Shown here piece after piece: positions 28,962-37,997 of a stretch of 64,000 nucleotides of DNA. The stretch lies in NCBI RefSeq assembly GCF_046058945.1, contig NZ_CP175511.1, positions 1,612,001-1,676,000 on the forward strand, read 5' to 3'. The position numbers were made by a program, and so were the translations under genes. The notes below the pieces were generated by a model. That model saw only the letters and a list, made by a program, of their open reading frames with translations, was not told the DNA's origin and did not search any database. How positions within the stretch are numbered: the stretch's first letter is position 1; the number at the start of each line of letters is the position of its first letter. Source of the DNA: Brochothrix campestris (GTDB lineage: Bacteria > Bacillota > Bacilli > Lactobacillales > Listeriaceae).

Positions 28962-30329
28962 CTATAAACTGAACGAACAAACCGCCTCTACATGAGCAGT
29001 TTGCGGAAACATATCCACTGGTTGCACCTCATTGAGGGTATAACCACCATCAACGAGCACGCGTGCATCACGTGCTAAGGTGGCTGGATTACATGAAACA
29101 TACACAATTCGTTTTGGTTTCATCTTTAGAAGTGTATTTAATAATTTCTCATCGCAGCCTTTACGGGGCGGATCGACACAAATAACGTCGGCTGTAACAC
29201 CTTGTTTATACCAGTTCGGAATGACAACTTCGGCAGGACCTGCTTCGAAGGTTGTATTCGTTAAGCCGTTCAACAAGGCATTTTCTTTCGCATCTTCAAT
29301 TGCTTCTGGCACAATTTCAACACCGTAGACATGTTTGGCACCTTTCGCGAGGCATAATGAAATTGAACCGATACCACAGTATGCATCGATGACATTCTCA
29401 GAACCTGTTAAGCCTGCACTTTTAAGTGCTTCGGCATACAACACTTCTGTTTGCTCCGGATTGATTTGATAAAATGACCGTGGTGATATTTTAAATTTAA
29501 CATCGTGAATCGTATCCTCGATAGTATCTTGTCCATAGAGATGGATTGTTTGGTCTCCGAAGATGACATTTGTCTTCAGTTTATTCACATTTTGATAGAC
29601 ACTGACAATCTCAGGGACAGCAGCCACAATTTCTTCAACAATTAAACGACGACGTGGCATATCGGGTGTCCGTGTAATTAAAACGACCATCAATTCATTC
29701 GTACTGCGACCATAACGTAACATCACATGACGTAAGGTACCTTTGTTTGTACGCTCATTGTAAGGAAACACCTCATGCTTCGCTAAGATTGTATTAATAG
29801 CTTGCATCGCTGCATCGTTATGCGTGTTTTGAATCAAACATGTCTCAGTGGCAATTAGGTCATGACTACGTTCACGATAAAAGCCAAGACGATTCATACC
29901 GTTGACTTCGCCATAAGGGAGCTGTGACTTATTGCGGTAAGCCCAAGGATTGTCCATCCCTTTCGTTGGTAAAACAGTGACATCTGCAAAATGTCCTAAT
30001 CGTTGAAAAACATCAATAACATGTTGTTGTTTGAATTCCTGCTGTCCTTTATATGAGAGATGCTGTAATTGACAACCGCCACATTGCGCATAAACGGCGC
30101 ACGGTGGCGTAACACGCTCTGGAGACGGTGTAATGATTGCTTGTAAACGTCCAAAACCATAGTTCTTCAACGTTTTAGTGATTTTCACTTTAATTGTTTC
30201 TCCGGGCAAGGCACTTTTCACAAAAATCGGATAGCCGTTAACTTTACAAACGCCGACACCTTCGTGTGATAAGCTTTCAACGATTAAATCAATTTCTTCG
30301 TTTTTATGCACTGGTAGTGCTTGATACAT
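28962..30329 (-). CDS. rlmCD: RlmCD-type 23S rRNA (uracil-C5)-methyltransferase
   Basis: A 455-residue SAM-dependent enzyme that methylates uracils of 23S rRNA to 5-methyluridine. It has an N-terminal TRAM domain (residues 10-70), an Fe-S cysteine cluster (CAVYAQCGGC at 77-86, with a fourth cysteine near 162), a SAM-binding segment VIDAYCGIGSISLCLA, the segment VCVDPPRKGCD, and the catalytic cysteine in VYVSCNPATLARD. The RumA/RlmD family in Gram-positives often modifies two sites with one enzyme (RlmCD). Paralogues are common in this group, so the exact target uracils are an inference. It reads leftwards as a single gene. Confidence 0.88.
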   Translation of the reverse strand: MYQALPVHKNEEIDLIVESLSHEGVGVCKVNGYPIFVKSALPGETIKVKITKTLKNYGFGRLQAIITPSPERVTPPCAVYAQCGGCQLQHLSYKGQQEFKQQHVIDVFQRLGHFADVTVLPTKGMDNPWAYRNKSQLPYGEVNGMNRLGFYRERSHDLIATETCLIQNTHNDAAMQAINTILAKHEVFPYNERTNKGTLRHVMLRYGRSTNELMVVLITRTPDMPRRRLIVEEIVAAVPEIVSVYQNVNKLKTNVIFGDQTIHLYGQDTIEDTIHDVKFKISPRSFYQINPEQTEVLYAEALKSAGLTGSENVIDAYCGIGSISLCLAKGAKHVYGVEIVPEAIEDAKENALLNGLTNTTFEAGPAEVVIPNWYKQGVTADVICVDPPRKGCDEKLLNTLLKMKPKRIVYVSCNPATLARDARVLVDGGYTLNEVQPVDMFPQTAHVEAVCSFSL

Positions 30330-30407
30330 GATACATTCTCTCCTTCATCCAACGGCTAACTCACAGAAGGCGACTGAGTCAGTTTGACCCAATCGCCCGC
30401 GTTGGTG

Positions 30408-31406
30408 CTATTTGGTTGTGCCTCGTTTTTGAATCGTATAAGGTAATGTCACATGCGGTGATGTGAGCTCTTCTTTATTGAGTAATTTCGTTAAAAGTCG
30501 CATTGCAACTGCACCGATATCATACAATGGTTGTACGACTGTTGTCAATTGTGGCCGTGCCATTAACGTGATTTTCGTATTGTTCGAAGTAATAACTTCT
30601 AACTCGTTCGGTACACTCACACCCGCGTCTTGTGCCGCGTTTAAAGCACCGATAGCAATTTCATCATCTGAAGCAAAAATCGCCTCAACTTTCGTTTGTT
30701 TATCCGCCAATTGTGCCCATCCTAATGTACCTTGGTTGTAATTGTTGCCGCTCAATTCCACAACAAGATCAGGGTTGACTGTTAGTTTTGCCTCAGTCAA
30801 TGCCATCACATAGCCATCGTATTTAGCACGCGTATTCGTGTTTTCATGACCATCACTTAAAAAGGCAATGTGTTGATGCCCTTTAGCCAACAACTCAGAT
30901 ACAACGGCGTAAGTTGATTGCTTATAATCAATATTAACACTTGGAATCGTATCCGTTGTGTCCAATACCCCCGCTAATACGATTGGTGTGTGTGAACGCG
31001 TTAATTCTTCTTGCACCTTATCCGAAATTTTATTACCCATGTAAACAATACCATCGACTTGCTTACCGAGTAATGTGTTTAACACAACTAATTCTTTTTC
31101 AGCATTATTATCTGAATTACTCAAAATAATATTATATTTATACATCGTTGCAATATCTTCAATTCCACGGGCAAGTTCCGCAAAAAACACGTTTGAAATA
31201 TCTGGAATGATGACACCGACAGTCGTTGTTTTTTTACTTGCTAACCCTCGTGCAACCGCATTTGGGCGGTAGCCTAAACGTTCGATAACATCAAGCACTT
31301 TCTTTCTTGTTACTGGTTTAACATTGGGATTGCCATTAACGACACGGGAAACCGTTGCCATTGAGACACTTGCTTCGCGGGCCACATCATAAATTGTAAT
31401 TGTCAT
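30408..31406 (-). CDS. ccpA: CcpA, catabolite control protein A
   Basis: A 332-residue LacI-family regulator that binds cre sites with phosphorylated HPr-Ser46 as co-repressor and governs carbon catabolite control. The helix-turn-helix and hinge are clear: TIYDVAREASVSMATVSRVV, then PNVKPVTRKKVLDVIERLGY and the segment RPNAVARGLA. The effector domain carries DGIVYMGNKI and the segment IFASDDEIAIGALNAAQDAG. The length and sequence style match Listeria and Bacillus CcpA. It lies downstream of aroA, as in those genera, but a terminator separates them and its own promoter contains a cre site, so it is probably autoregulated. Confidence 0.94.
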   Translation of the reverse strand: MTITIYDVAREASVSMATVSRVVNGNPNVKPVTRKKVLDVIERLGYRPNAVARGLASKKTTTVGVIIPDISNVFFAELARGIEDIATMYKYNIILSNSDNNAEKELVVLNTLLGKQVDGIVYMGNKISDKVQEELTRSHTPIVLAGVLDTTDTIPSVNIDYKQSTYAVVSELLAKGHQHIAFLSDGHENTNTRAKYDGYVMALTEAKLTVNPDLVVELSGNNYNQGTLGWAQLADKQTKVEAIFASDDEIAIGALNAAQDAGVSVPNELEVITSNNTKITLMARPQLTTVVQPLYDIGAVAMRLLTKLLNKEELTSPHVTLPYTIQKRGTTK

Positions 31407-31450
31407 GTAAATTCTCCTTCAGTTGTTTTTATATTTTTTCATCCATGTAG

Positions 31451-31488
31451 TTTATATTCACTTAAACCTTGAAATGTAAACGTAACCA
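31451..31488 (-). promoter_or_regulatory. ccpA promoter overlapped by a cre site
   Basis: Minus-strand TTTACA (31475-31480), 18 bases, TATAAA (31451-31456). The plus-strand sequence ATGTAAACGTAACCA (31474-31488) matches the cre consensus WTGNAARCGNWWNCA at every position and covers the -35 box, which predicts repression by CcpA itself. Confidence 0.7.
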
Positions 31489-31572
31489 ATATACATTTAT
31501 AATACTACTAAATGCTATGTTTTGCAAACTTTTTCATAACCTATGATTTATTCTTTGAAAATTAATGAAAAC

Positions 31573-31601
31573 AAAAAAACTATCTAGTGTAAACTAGACA
31601 G
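31573..31601 (-). terminator. Terminator of aroA
   Basis: Minus-strand stem CTGTCTAGTTT / ACACTAGATAG (one mismatch) followed by seven T, between aroA and the ccpA promoter. Confidence 0.88.
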
Positions 31602-31635
31602 TTCCCTCAAATATATCCGTTTGTTACAGAACTAA

Positions 31636-32706
31636 TTATTTTTGCGAAAAGGATTCTAATTCAGACCAGAAAGCATCGAATTCTTCGAAGTTCATTTGTT
31701 GGGCTGAGTCGGATAAAGCGACAGCTGGATCTGGATGAACTTCTGCCATCACACCATCTGCACCAACAGCTAAAGCTGCTTTCGCACACGGTAACATAAT
31801 GTCTTTCCGTCCGGTAGAATGTGTTACATCAACCATTACTGGTAAATGTGTCTCTTGTTTTAAAATCGGTACTGCTGATAAATCAAGCGTATTACGTGTC
31901 GCTTTTTCATACGTACGAATACCACGTTCACATAAGATAACATTTGGATTACCTTGTGCAAGTATGTATTCTGCTGCATGAATAAATTCATCAATTGTTG
32001 CCGCTAAACCACGTTTTAATAAAACTGGCTTATTCGTTTTACCAACGGCTTTTAACAATTCAAAGTTTTGCATATTACGGGCACCGATTTGAATCACATC
32101 GATGTTTTCACAGGCGATTTCAACATCTACTGGTGAAACAATTTCACTGATGACACCTAAGCCGGATTGCTTACGGACAGTGTCTAAAATTTCAAGTCCT
32201 TCAACACCTAAGCCTTGGAAATCATAGGGTGATGTACGAGGTTTAAAGGCGCCACCACGCATTAATTGCAACCCTTTACTTTTGATTTTAGTGGCTACTG
32301 CTGCCGTCTGTTCTAATGATTCTACCGCACATGGGCCAAAGACAAAGGCAGGTTTGCCATTACCGATCTCAACATCGTTAATTTGGACAATTGTATTTTC
32401 TGGTTGGCGCTTACGTGAAACCAATAATTCTTTTTGTTTGCTCTGCTCTTGTTTTTCTAAGCCAACTTTAAAAATTTCTTTGAAGGTATGCTCTAGTTCT
32501 TGGTTCGTTAACGGGCCCTCGTTAACTGCTATTAATTTATTTAACATATCTCGTTCACGAATAGGATCGTAGCGATGAACACCTTGTTTACTTTTGACGT
32601 TGCCAATTTCAGCAATATACGATTGACGTTTATTGACGGCATCTAAAATTTCTTTGTTTACGATATCAATTTTGGCACGTAGTTCTTCTAATGTTTGGTT
32701 GCTCAT
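31636..32706 (-). CDS. aroA: AroA, chorismate mutase / 3-deoxy-7-phosphoheptulonate synthase fusion
   Basis: A 356-residue bifunctional enzyme. Residues 1-90 are an AroQ-type chorismate mutase (LEELRAKIDIVNKEILDAVN, then the R-x-S/K region IAEIGNVKSKQG). Residues 105-350 are the DAHP synthase barrel, with AFVFGPCAVES, LMRGGAFKPRTSPYDFQGLG and the C-terminal ADGVMAEVHPDP. It condenses phosphoenolpyruvate with erythrose-4-phosphate at the start of the shikimate pathway; the mutase part senses chorismate/prephenate as feedback control. Pathway flow to menaquinone ties it to menF at the left of the window. Order aroA then ccpA is as in Bacillus and Listeria. Confidence 0.94.
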   Translation of the reverse strand: MSNQTLEELRAKIDIVNKEILDAVNKRQSYIAEIGNVKSKQGVHRYDPIRERDMLNKLIAVNEGPLTNQELEHTFKEIFKVGLEKQEQSKQKELLVSRKRQPENTIVQINDVEIGNGKPAFVFGPCAVESLEQTAAVATKIKSKGLQLMRGGAFKPRTSPYDFQGLGVEGLEILDTVRKQSGLGVISEIVSPVDVEIACENIDVIQIGARNMQNFELLKAVGKTNKPVLLKRGLAATIDEFIHAAEYILAQGNPNVILCERGIRTYEKATRNTLDLSAVPILKQETHLPVMVDVTHSTGRKDIMLPCAKAALAVGADGVMAEVHPDPAVALSDSAQQMNFEEFDAFWSELESFSQK

Positions 32707-32771
32707 AATTTAATCCCTCTCATCTCAAATATGTTTTACACTTTTAAGCGTTAAAGCGTGTATGTGTTTTT

Positions 32772-32800
32772 ATAATACCATAATACACAACCTCTGACAA
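32772..32800 (-). promoter_or_regulatory. Candidate promoter of aroA
   Basis: Minus-strand TTGTCA (32795-32800), 17 bases, TATTAT (32772-32777), about 65 bases before the start codon. Confidence 0.6.
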
Positions 32801-32880
32801 CGTTATGTAGTGAATTTCTTCTATTTTATCATAGATCGCAGTTGAATTGTGTAAAAATTCTCACTATTGTTTCTTTCTAA

Positions 32881-32918
32881 ATAAAAAAGGTTAATGACAG
32901 TTCGTGTCATTAACCTTA
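32881..32918 (-). terminator. Terminator of the ytxG-ytxH operon
   Basis: Perfect stem AAGGTTAATGACA / TGTCATTAACCTT with a five-base loop, followed on the minus strand by T-rich sequence. Confidence 0.9.
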
Positions 32919-32955
32919 GATTCACCTGTCGTACAGTCCTTATGTAACTCGTTAA

Positions 32956-33483
32956 CTATTTTGTAGCTTCATCCGCAATCTTTTCGACTGCTTTTTTTGC
33001 TGTTTTGTTTACTTTTTTTGCTTCTGTAGCGGTTACTTCAGCCACATCGGTTACTTTTGTTGTTGCCTCAGTTGCTTTGTCAGCCAACGCTGTTTTTACT
33101 TCATGTGATAAGACTGCGATATCTTCTGTTTTTTCAGCTGCCGTATCGACTGCTGATGACTTGATTTTAACACCGTATTTTTTAGCAGCATCGGTTACTT
33201 CAACTGCCTTCGTTTTAACTGTATCTGTTAAACGGGCTGTCTGGTCTTTAATTACACCCGTTTGAACTTTGGCATAATCTGTGAATTCTGCACCTTTTTC
33301 TAAAGCTACCTCTTTATAATCGACTGCTTTTTCTTTAATGGTACCAACTTGATCATTAATATCAGAACGTAATTCACGACCGGATTTTGGCGCTAACAAG
33401 AGAGCTGCGACGGCACCAACTGCGACACCAATTAAACTACCTAATACAAAATCCTGCGTTGAAAGACCTTTTTTTTCTGTCAT
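32956..33483 (-). CDS. ytxH: YtxH-domain protein
   Basis: A 175-residue protein with one N-terminal glycine/alanine-rich membrane segment (FVLGSLIGVAVGAVAALLLA, residues 12-31) followed by PKSGRELR, the hallmark of YtxH proteins. The rest is a long polar, alanine- and lysine-rich helical tail (AKKAVEKIADEATK at the end) that looks like a coiled coil. Homologues in Bacillus and Listeria are general-stress proteins of unknown function. It is the second gene of a two-gene operon, 16 bases after the DUF948 gene, and has the good ribosome site GAGGAGG. The molecular role is not known. Confidence 0.85.
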   Translation of the reverse strand: MTEKKGLSTQDFVLGSLIGVAVGAVAALLLAPKSGRELRSDINDQVGTIKEKAVDYKEVALEKGAEFTDYAKVQTGVIKDQTARLTDTVKTKAVEVTDAAKKYGVKIKSSAVDTAAEKTEDIAVLSHEVKTALADKATEATTKVTDVAEVTATEAKKVNKTAKKAVEKIADEATK

Positions 33484-33499
33484 TTTGAAATCCTCCTCG

Positions 33500-33940
33500 T
33501 TAGTTTTCGTTTTGTTGTGCTTTTTTATGTTCTTTTCGTTTTTTCAACAATTCTCGTACCATTACAAAGGCATTACTGTATGAAACCGTGTTACTAACTT
33601 TTTCTTCCGTCATTTTAACGCTATTGGAAACAGTTGATGACATGTTTCTGACAGATGAGTTTAAATCTTGGACTGACACACCAATATCACCGAGCGCATC
33701 AAAAACAGGATCAATTTTAGCCACCTTACCATTAACATCTTCAACCAAAGTGTTTACCTTGTTTAAAATGAGTTCCGTTTCAGTTGTAATCCCTGTTACT
33801 TGTGTATCTAACGTTCCCATTGTTTTGGTTACTGCATCCATTGTTTTTGCCATCGCGTTTAAGGTTTTCGCTAAAAAGATGGCGCCAATCAATAATGCTA
33901 CTGCTGCAACCATTGCAGCCCAATATAAAATCGCAATCAT
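33500..33940 (-). CDS. ytxG: YtxG-like DUF948 membrane protein
   Basis: A 146-residue protein with one N-terminal membrane segment (residues 3-25) and a helical, methyl-accepting-chemotaxis-like tail rich in T, V and D, ending in a highly charged KKRKEHKKAQQNEN. DUF948 proteins are paired with YtxH in Bacillus and Listeria and belong there to the general stress response. The ATG at 33940 has AAAGGAAGG upstream. Promoter elements were not clear to me in the 160 bases upstream. Function is unknown beyond association with the envelope. Confidence 0.85.
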   Translation of the reverse strand: MIAILYWAAMVAAVALLIGAIFLAKTLNAMAKTMDAVTKTMGTLDTQVTGITTETELILNKVNTLVEDVNGKVAKIDPVFDALGDIGVSVQDLNSSVRNMSSTVSNSVKMTEEKVSNTVSYSNAFVMVRELLKKRKEHKKAQQNEN

Positions 33941-34145
33941 GTGTACACCTTCCTTTTATGCTTATTTTCAAGATGAAACAAATGCTACTATTACTATTAA
34001 TATGAAGTTTTAACCTCATTCAACAAAATAGCAGTACGTTCATACATTTATTTTAACAATAAAACAAAAAAATTCCTACTTATTTAACCGAAAACCGCTA
34101 AACTTGTTCTTTTCAAGCTTAATTTTGCTTGATTGCCATCTAGGA

Positions 34146-34174
34146 TTGAGTAATCGCGCTGATTGCGTTAAAAT
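34146..34174 (+). promoter_or_regulatory. Candidate promoter of the M29 aminopeptidase gene
   Basis: TTGAGT (34146-34151), 17 bases, TAAAAT (34169-34174), ending about 35 bases before the start codon. Confidence 0.6.
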
Positions 34175-34208
34175 GAGAGTGCATCATAATCTAAGGGGGA
34201 ATTATAAC

Positions 34209-35324
34209 ATGAGAGACTCACGACTAGACACATTGGCTCATAATTTGATTAATTATTCAATTAATTTACAAGCAGGCGAAAAAGTATTAATTGAAAATTT
34301 CGGCATCCAACGCGAGTTTGTAAAAGCGTTAGTAAAAGAAGCGTATGCCGTAGGTGGACAACCATTTGTATCCTTAAAAGATAATCAAATTGAACGCGAG
34401 CTCTTGCTCGGTGCGTCATTACCACAATTTAAATTACAGGCCGACTTTGAAACAAAGGTCATGAAAGAAATGGATGCCTACATCGGCTTACGTGCATTCG
34501 ATAACATCAATGCAAAAGCAGACGTACCAGCAGAGAAAAACACAATTCACAGTCAAACGGTTGGAAGTATGCACAGCAACGTACGTGTAAAAGAAACGAA
34601 ATGGGTAGTATTACGTTATCCAAACCAAGCGATGGCACAGTTAGCTGGCAGTAGCTTAGAATCGTTTGAGGACTTCTACTTTAACGTCTGTAACTTGGAT
34701 TACAGCAAGATGGATGAAGCGATGAAACCATTACAACAGTTGATGGATAAAACGGATCGTGTGCGGATCGTCGGCCCTGGTACTGACCTTAGCTTCTCGA
34801 TTAAAGCTATTCCTTCGATTCGCTGTTCGGGTCAAAACAATATTCCTGACGGTGAGGTTTATACGGCTCCTGTACGCGACTCTGTCAACGGTGTGCTCAC
34901 TCACAATACGCCATCACCTTATAACGGAACGACCTTTGAAAACGTCTCACTCACATTTAAGGATGGTAAAATTATTGACGCAACTTGTTCAAACGAACCC
35001 GCTAAATTAAATGCTATCTTAGATACAGATGAAGGCGCCCGTTACATCGGTGAATTTGCAATTGGCGTTAACCCTTACATTGCTGAGCCAATGCAAGATA
35101 TTTTATTCGATGAAAAAATCCGCGGCAGTTTCCACTTTACACCAGGTCAATGTTACGATGAAGCATACAACGGTAACCAATCGGGCATTCACTGGGATAT
35201 GGTAAATATTCAACGTGCTGATTACGGTGGTGGTCAAATCTACTTTGATGATGTCCTTATTCGTAACGATGGTTTATTCGTTCTTCCTGAGTTAGAAGCC
35301 TTAAACCCTGAAAATTTACAATAG
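34209..35324 (+). CDS. Aminopeptidase of family M29 (AmpS/PepS type)
   Basis: A 371-residue metallo-aminopeptidase of the thermophilic aminopeptidase family that removes N-terminal residues from peptides in the cytoplasm. Expected segments include KEAYAVGGQPFVSL near the N-terminus, FEDFYFNVCNLDYSKMDEAM in the middle, DGEVYTAPVRDSVNGVL with the metal-binding glutamate, and IHWDMV with histidine and aspartate near the C-terminus. The frame is open 35 codons further upstream, but AAGGGGGAA stands before the ATG at 34209, and the promoter at 34146-34174 lies inside that extension. In Listeria the homologue also follows the ytxG/ytxH pair. Confidence 0.88.
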   Translation: MRDSRLDTLAHNLINYSINLQAGEKVLIENFGIQREFVKALVKEAYAVGGQPFVSLKDNQIERELLLGASLPQFKLQADFETKVMKEMDAYIGLRAFDNINAKADVPAEKNTIHSQTVGSMHSNVRVKETKWVVLRYPNQAMAQLAGSSLESFEDFYFNVCNLDYSKMDEAMKPLQQLMDKTDRVRIVGPGTDLSFSIKAIPSIRCSGQNNIPDGEVYTAPVRDSVNGVLTHNTPSPYNGTTFENVSLTFKDGKIIDATCSNEPAKLNAILDTDEGARYIGEFAIGVNPYIAEPMQDILFDEKIRGSFHFTPGQCYDEAYNGNQSGIHWDMVNIQRADYGGGQIYFDDVLIRNDGLFVLPELEALNPENLQ

Positions 35325-35340
35325 ATTGATATAAACCTCA

Positions 35341-35375
35341 AAAAAGACAGCGACTATTTGGTCGCTGTCTTTTTT
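35341..35375. terminator. Bidirectional terminator between the aminopeptidase and sortase genes
   Basis: Stem AAAAGACAGCGAC / GTCGCTGTCTTTT with six-base loop, A-rich before and T-rich after, so it can end both convergent messages. It closes the haem operon. Confidence 0.92.
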
Positions 35376-36093
35376 ATTCCTTTTTCTGAAGTTTTCCTTG
35401 GACGACATAACGGCCTTTTTCGTAATCAAAGCCGGTGTCACACGTTGATAAAGTAATGATATGATCCTCATCAGTTACTTTCACGTTTGTCTCGTAGAGC
35501 GAGCGTTTTTTTACGTCTTGTAAATATTGAGCAAAGGCTGCTGGTTTTGTAAAGTCAGTATCGATGTAATAAAAATCGGTGGTCGTTTCATAAACTGTAA
35601 ACACTTCAACGCGATAGCTTGCCTCAGGAGTATCATAGTCAAAGGTTGGATGCTGTTTAAAAAAAGCCGCATCGGTATATTTTTGTAAATCGGCAAACAT
35701 CGAACCATCTTTCATATTATGCCCATAAAGAATGGTATGTTTCGGTGTCACCTCTGTGTTGCGATAATCTTTAAAAATGCTCCCAGCTCTCGCCTGTTCA
35801 CCTTGATAATTGGTTTTTAAGTACGTGTCGTTATCAGCTGCTTGTAAGACGGGATAATTAATCGCAGTACCCGCAATTGTCAGCCATGCGGTTATATCCG
35901 GATTAATTTTATGCAACTCAGCAAAGGCACTCGTATTCCCTAGCTCACTCGGTTGATTGGCTTCTTGATAGACTGACTGTACCTCATCCAATACTTTTAA
36001 ATTATGTTTATTTTCAAGGTAAATACTAATAAATTGATAGCTTGCAAACACTAATACAACAATCAATACACCATTGATTATTTTCCGTTTCAT
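35374..36093 (-). CDS. srtB: Sortase B
   Basis: A 239-residue class B sortase that links proteins with NxxTx-like signals to peptidoglycan. It has an N-terminal membrane anchor (residues 7-26) and the catalytic triad His125 in LYGHNM, Cys218 in TLSTC and Arg228 in GRYVVQG. The likely substrates are the two NEAT proteins of the same operon, whose C-termini carry NAKTA and NPKSG. It begins 12 bases after the permease stop with GAGGAG upstream. In Listeria and Staphylococcus srtB is likewise part of the haem locus. It is the last gene of the operon. Confidence 0.93.
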   Translation of the reverse strand: MKRKIINGVLIVVLVFASYQFISIYLENKHNLKVLDEVQSVYQEANQPSELGNTSAFAELHKINPDITAWLTIAGTAINYPVLQAADNDTYLKTNYQGEQARAGSIFKDYRNTEVTPKHTILYGHNMKDGSMFADLQKYTDAAFFKQHPTFDYDTPEASYRVEVFTVYETTTDFYYIDTDFTKPAAFAQYLQDVKKRSLYETNVKVTDEDHIITLSTCDTGFDYEKGRYVVQGKLQKKE

Positions 36094-36105
36094 CGCGTCA
36101 CTCCT

Positions 36106-37077
36106 CTAACGAATGATTTGTTGGCGCCACATTAAGGCGATTAAAAAGGGACCGCCAATGACCATCATCATAATTCCGGCCGCAATTTCAACATTAGGCA
36201 CAAGACTACGTCCTAACGTATCTGCGACCAGTAATAAGAAAGCTCCTAATATCATTACAAATGGCAGTAGTTTTCGATGGTCGTTTGTTTTCAATAAAGA
36301 GCGGGCAATATGCGGTACAAGTAGTCCGATAAAGGCAATCACACCAACAATGGCAGTCGCGCTCGCCGCTAATAAAACAGCAACCGTTGCAATCAGCAAT
36401 CGTTTTCGTTTCAATGAGACGCCTAACCCAATCAACACCTCATCTTTTAACGCCAGTAAATTGCATGAACGTGTTAAAAACAGGGCTGCGATTAATCCTA
36501 GTCCACCATATAATACGAGGGATTCGACATCTGACCACTTTTTCATACCAAAACTGACGGTGGCTTGCGAAGTCAGTTGCGGATTGAGTCCTTGGACAAA
36601 ATCGCCTAAGCCTGTGAACACAGCATTGATTGCAACACCAATAATAATTAAAGACAGCGGATTTAATTTCGCACGTGCACTAAAAAGAAAGACGAGGAAA
36701 CAAGCTAAGGCGCCACCCACAAAACTCACCATTGTTGTCCAATAAAACAGCTGTGGTACCAACACAACGACACAGACTTGCATCAAGTGCGCACCAGCTG
36801 AAATACCAATCACGCCCGCGTCTGCTAACGGGTTACGCATAATTGCTTGTAACAATAAGCCACATACCGATAGGGCTGCGCCCGCAACCAATGCCAAAAT
36901 AATTCGGGGGAGGCGGAGGTCTTTTACAATCGCAACCTTTTCATTGCTTGCCTTAAAAAAATCGGTCACTAATTCAGCGAGCGATACCTTTATACTTCCT
37001 GTCATTAACGCCCAAATGAGCACCGCTAGTATCGCGATTGTCAATAGTGTATACATCAAAATCGTTCTATTTTTCAT
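36106..37077 (-). CDS. FecCD-family permease of a haem/siderophore ABC transporter
   Basis: A 323-residue integral membrane protein with nine or ten membrane segments, of the BtuC/FecCD family. Family marks are LRLPRIILALVAGAALSVCG, LLQAIMRNPLADAGVIGISAG and the ATPase-contact segment VGVIAFIGLLVPHIARSL. The open frame goes 16 codons further up, but a start at ATG 37077, overlapping the end of the binding-protein gene by 11 bases, gives the normal N-terminus MKNRTILMYTLL. It would form the homodimeric channel for haem captured by the preceding lipoprotein (IsdF/HupG role). No ATPase gene follows, which is unusual. Confidence 0.87.
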   Translation of the reverse strand: MKNRTILMYTLLTIAILAVLIWALMTGSIKVSLAELVTDFFKASNEKVAIVKDLRLPRIILALVAGAALSVCGLLLQAIMRNPLADAGVIGISAGAHLMQVCVVVLVPQLFYWTTMVSFVGGALACFLVFLFSARAKLNPLSLIIIGVAINAVFTGLGDFVQGLNPQLTSQATVSFGMKKWSDVESLVLYGGLGLIAALFLTRSCNLLALKDEVLIGLGVSLKRKRLLIATVAVLLAASATAIVGVIAFIGLLVPHIARSLLKTNDHRKLLPFVMILGAFLLLVADTLGRSLVPNVEIAAGIMMMVIGGPFLIALMWRQQIIR

Positions 37078-37939
37078 ATAAGTAGGCCACCGTTTGATCG
37101 AGTGCTTCAGGCATATTAAGGGCACCTGTCATTCCAAATAACGTTTCGTCAAGGTCATACACTCGCTTAGTTTTAACGGCATTAAAGTGTTGCCAAATAT
37201 CATTCGTTTTGAATTCCTCATCAAACATCTCAATCACTTCTTTTGGCATGCCGTGCGAAGCGCGTAAAATGATATCGGGATTACTCTGTTGTAAAAATTC
37301 AGTATTCGACGCTAAATACTCTTGTTTTTGATCTTGAATGACGTTTTCGCCACCAGCTAATTTGACGAGGTCGCCGATGTACGAATGTTCTGTTGCAACT
37401 AAATAGCTGCCAGGAATACCCATTAAAATCAAAACCTTAGGTTTCTTTTTATCCGCAACGGCCTTTGCAACGGCAGCTGTTTTATCCGTTAATGTTTTAT
37501 TTAAGGCTGTTGCTTCTCGCTCACGATCTAGTGTTTGGCCGAGTTTTTTGATTTCAGCTTGCATTGCTGCCACTGTTCTGAAATCAAGGAAATCAACTGT
37601 TACACCGGCTTGTTTAAAGCCATCACTCAGATCGCCGGCTAAGGTTTTAGTTCCCAGTACCAAATCGGGTTTCAATGAACGGATAATTTCTAAATCCGGA
37701 CTCATCGGTGAGCCTGTTTTAGTCACCTCTTGATAACGCGACGGCAACTTTTTGTCAGATGTCGGAATTCCGACGAGCTCATAATTTAGTTTGGCCATGA
37801 TTTCTGTTGCTGCAACAGTTGTTGACACCACACGTTTACTGTCTGATACCATTTTGGCTGTACTCGTTTCTTCTTTTGCGCACCCACTTACTAACACTAA
37901 CATTAATAGAACAATACCTAGTTGTTTTATTTTTTTCAT
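37067..37939 (-). CDS. Haem-binding lipoprotein of an ABC transporter (IsdE/HupD type)
   Basis: A 290-residue class III solute-binding protein. The signal peptide ends in the lipobox LVSGC (acylated Cys20). Two lobes joined by a long helix are implied by the segments RVVSTTVAATEIMAKLNYEL, KPDLVLGTKTLAGD and VKLAGGENVIQDQ. The pattern resembles IsdE and Listeria HupD, which hand haem from NEAT proteins to the permease. Methionine and histidine ligands cannot be assigned with confidence by eye. It begins 58 bases after the seven-NEAT gene, with a strong hairpin in the gap, and overlaps the permease gene. Confidence 0.85.
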   Translation of the reverse strand: MKKIKQLGIVLLMLVLVSGCAKEETSTAKMVSDSKRVVSTTVAATEIMAKLNYELVGIPTSDKKLPSRYQEVTKTGSPMSPDLEIIRSLKPDLVLGTKTLAGDLSDGFKQAGVTVDFLDFRTVAAMQAEIKKLGQTLDREREATALNKTLTDKTAAVAKAVADKKKPKVLILMGIPGSYLVATEHSYIGDLVKLAGGENVIQDQKQEYLASNTEFLQQSNPDIILRASHGMPKEVIEMFDEEFKTNDIWQHFNAVKTKRVYDLDETLFGMTGALNMPEALDQTVAYLYEK

Positions 37940-37958
37940 AAGTCACCTCTTATTTAAT

Positions 37959-37993
37959 AAAGCCTTAGCAGATATTAATTGCTAAGGCTTTGT
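37959..37993 (-). promoter_or_regulatory. Hairpin inside the haem operon
   Basis: Stem AAAGCCTTAGCA / TGCTAAGGCTTT followed on the minus strand only by ATTAAAT, so not a strong terminator. It may act as partial terminator or as a 3' stabiliser that lets wall proteins be made in excess over the transporter. Confidence 0.6.
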
Positions 37994-37997
37994 TACT

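Noticed and set aside
34104..34208. Thirty-five extra N-terminal codons of the M29 aminopeptidase
   Set aside because: The stretch contains the likely promoter and the ribosome site for ATG 34209.
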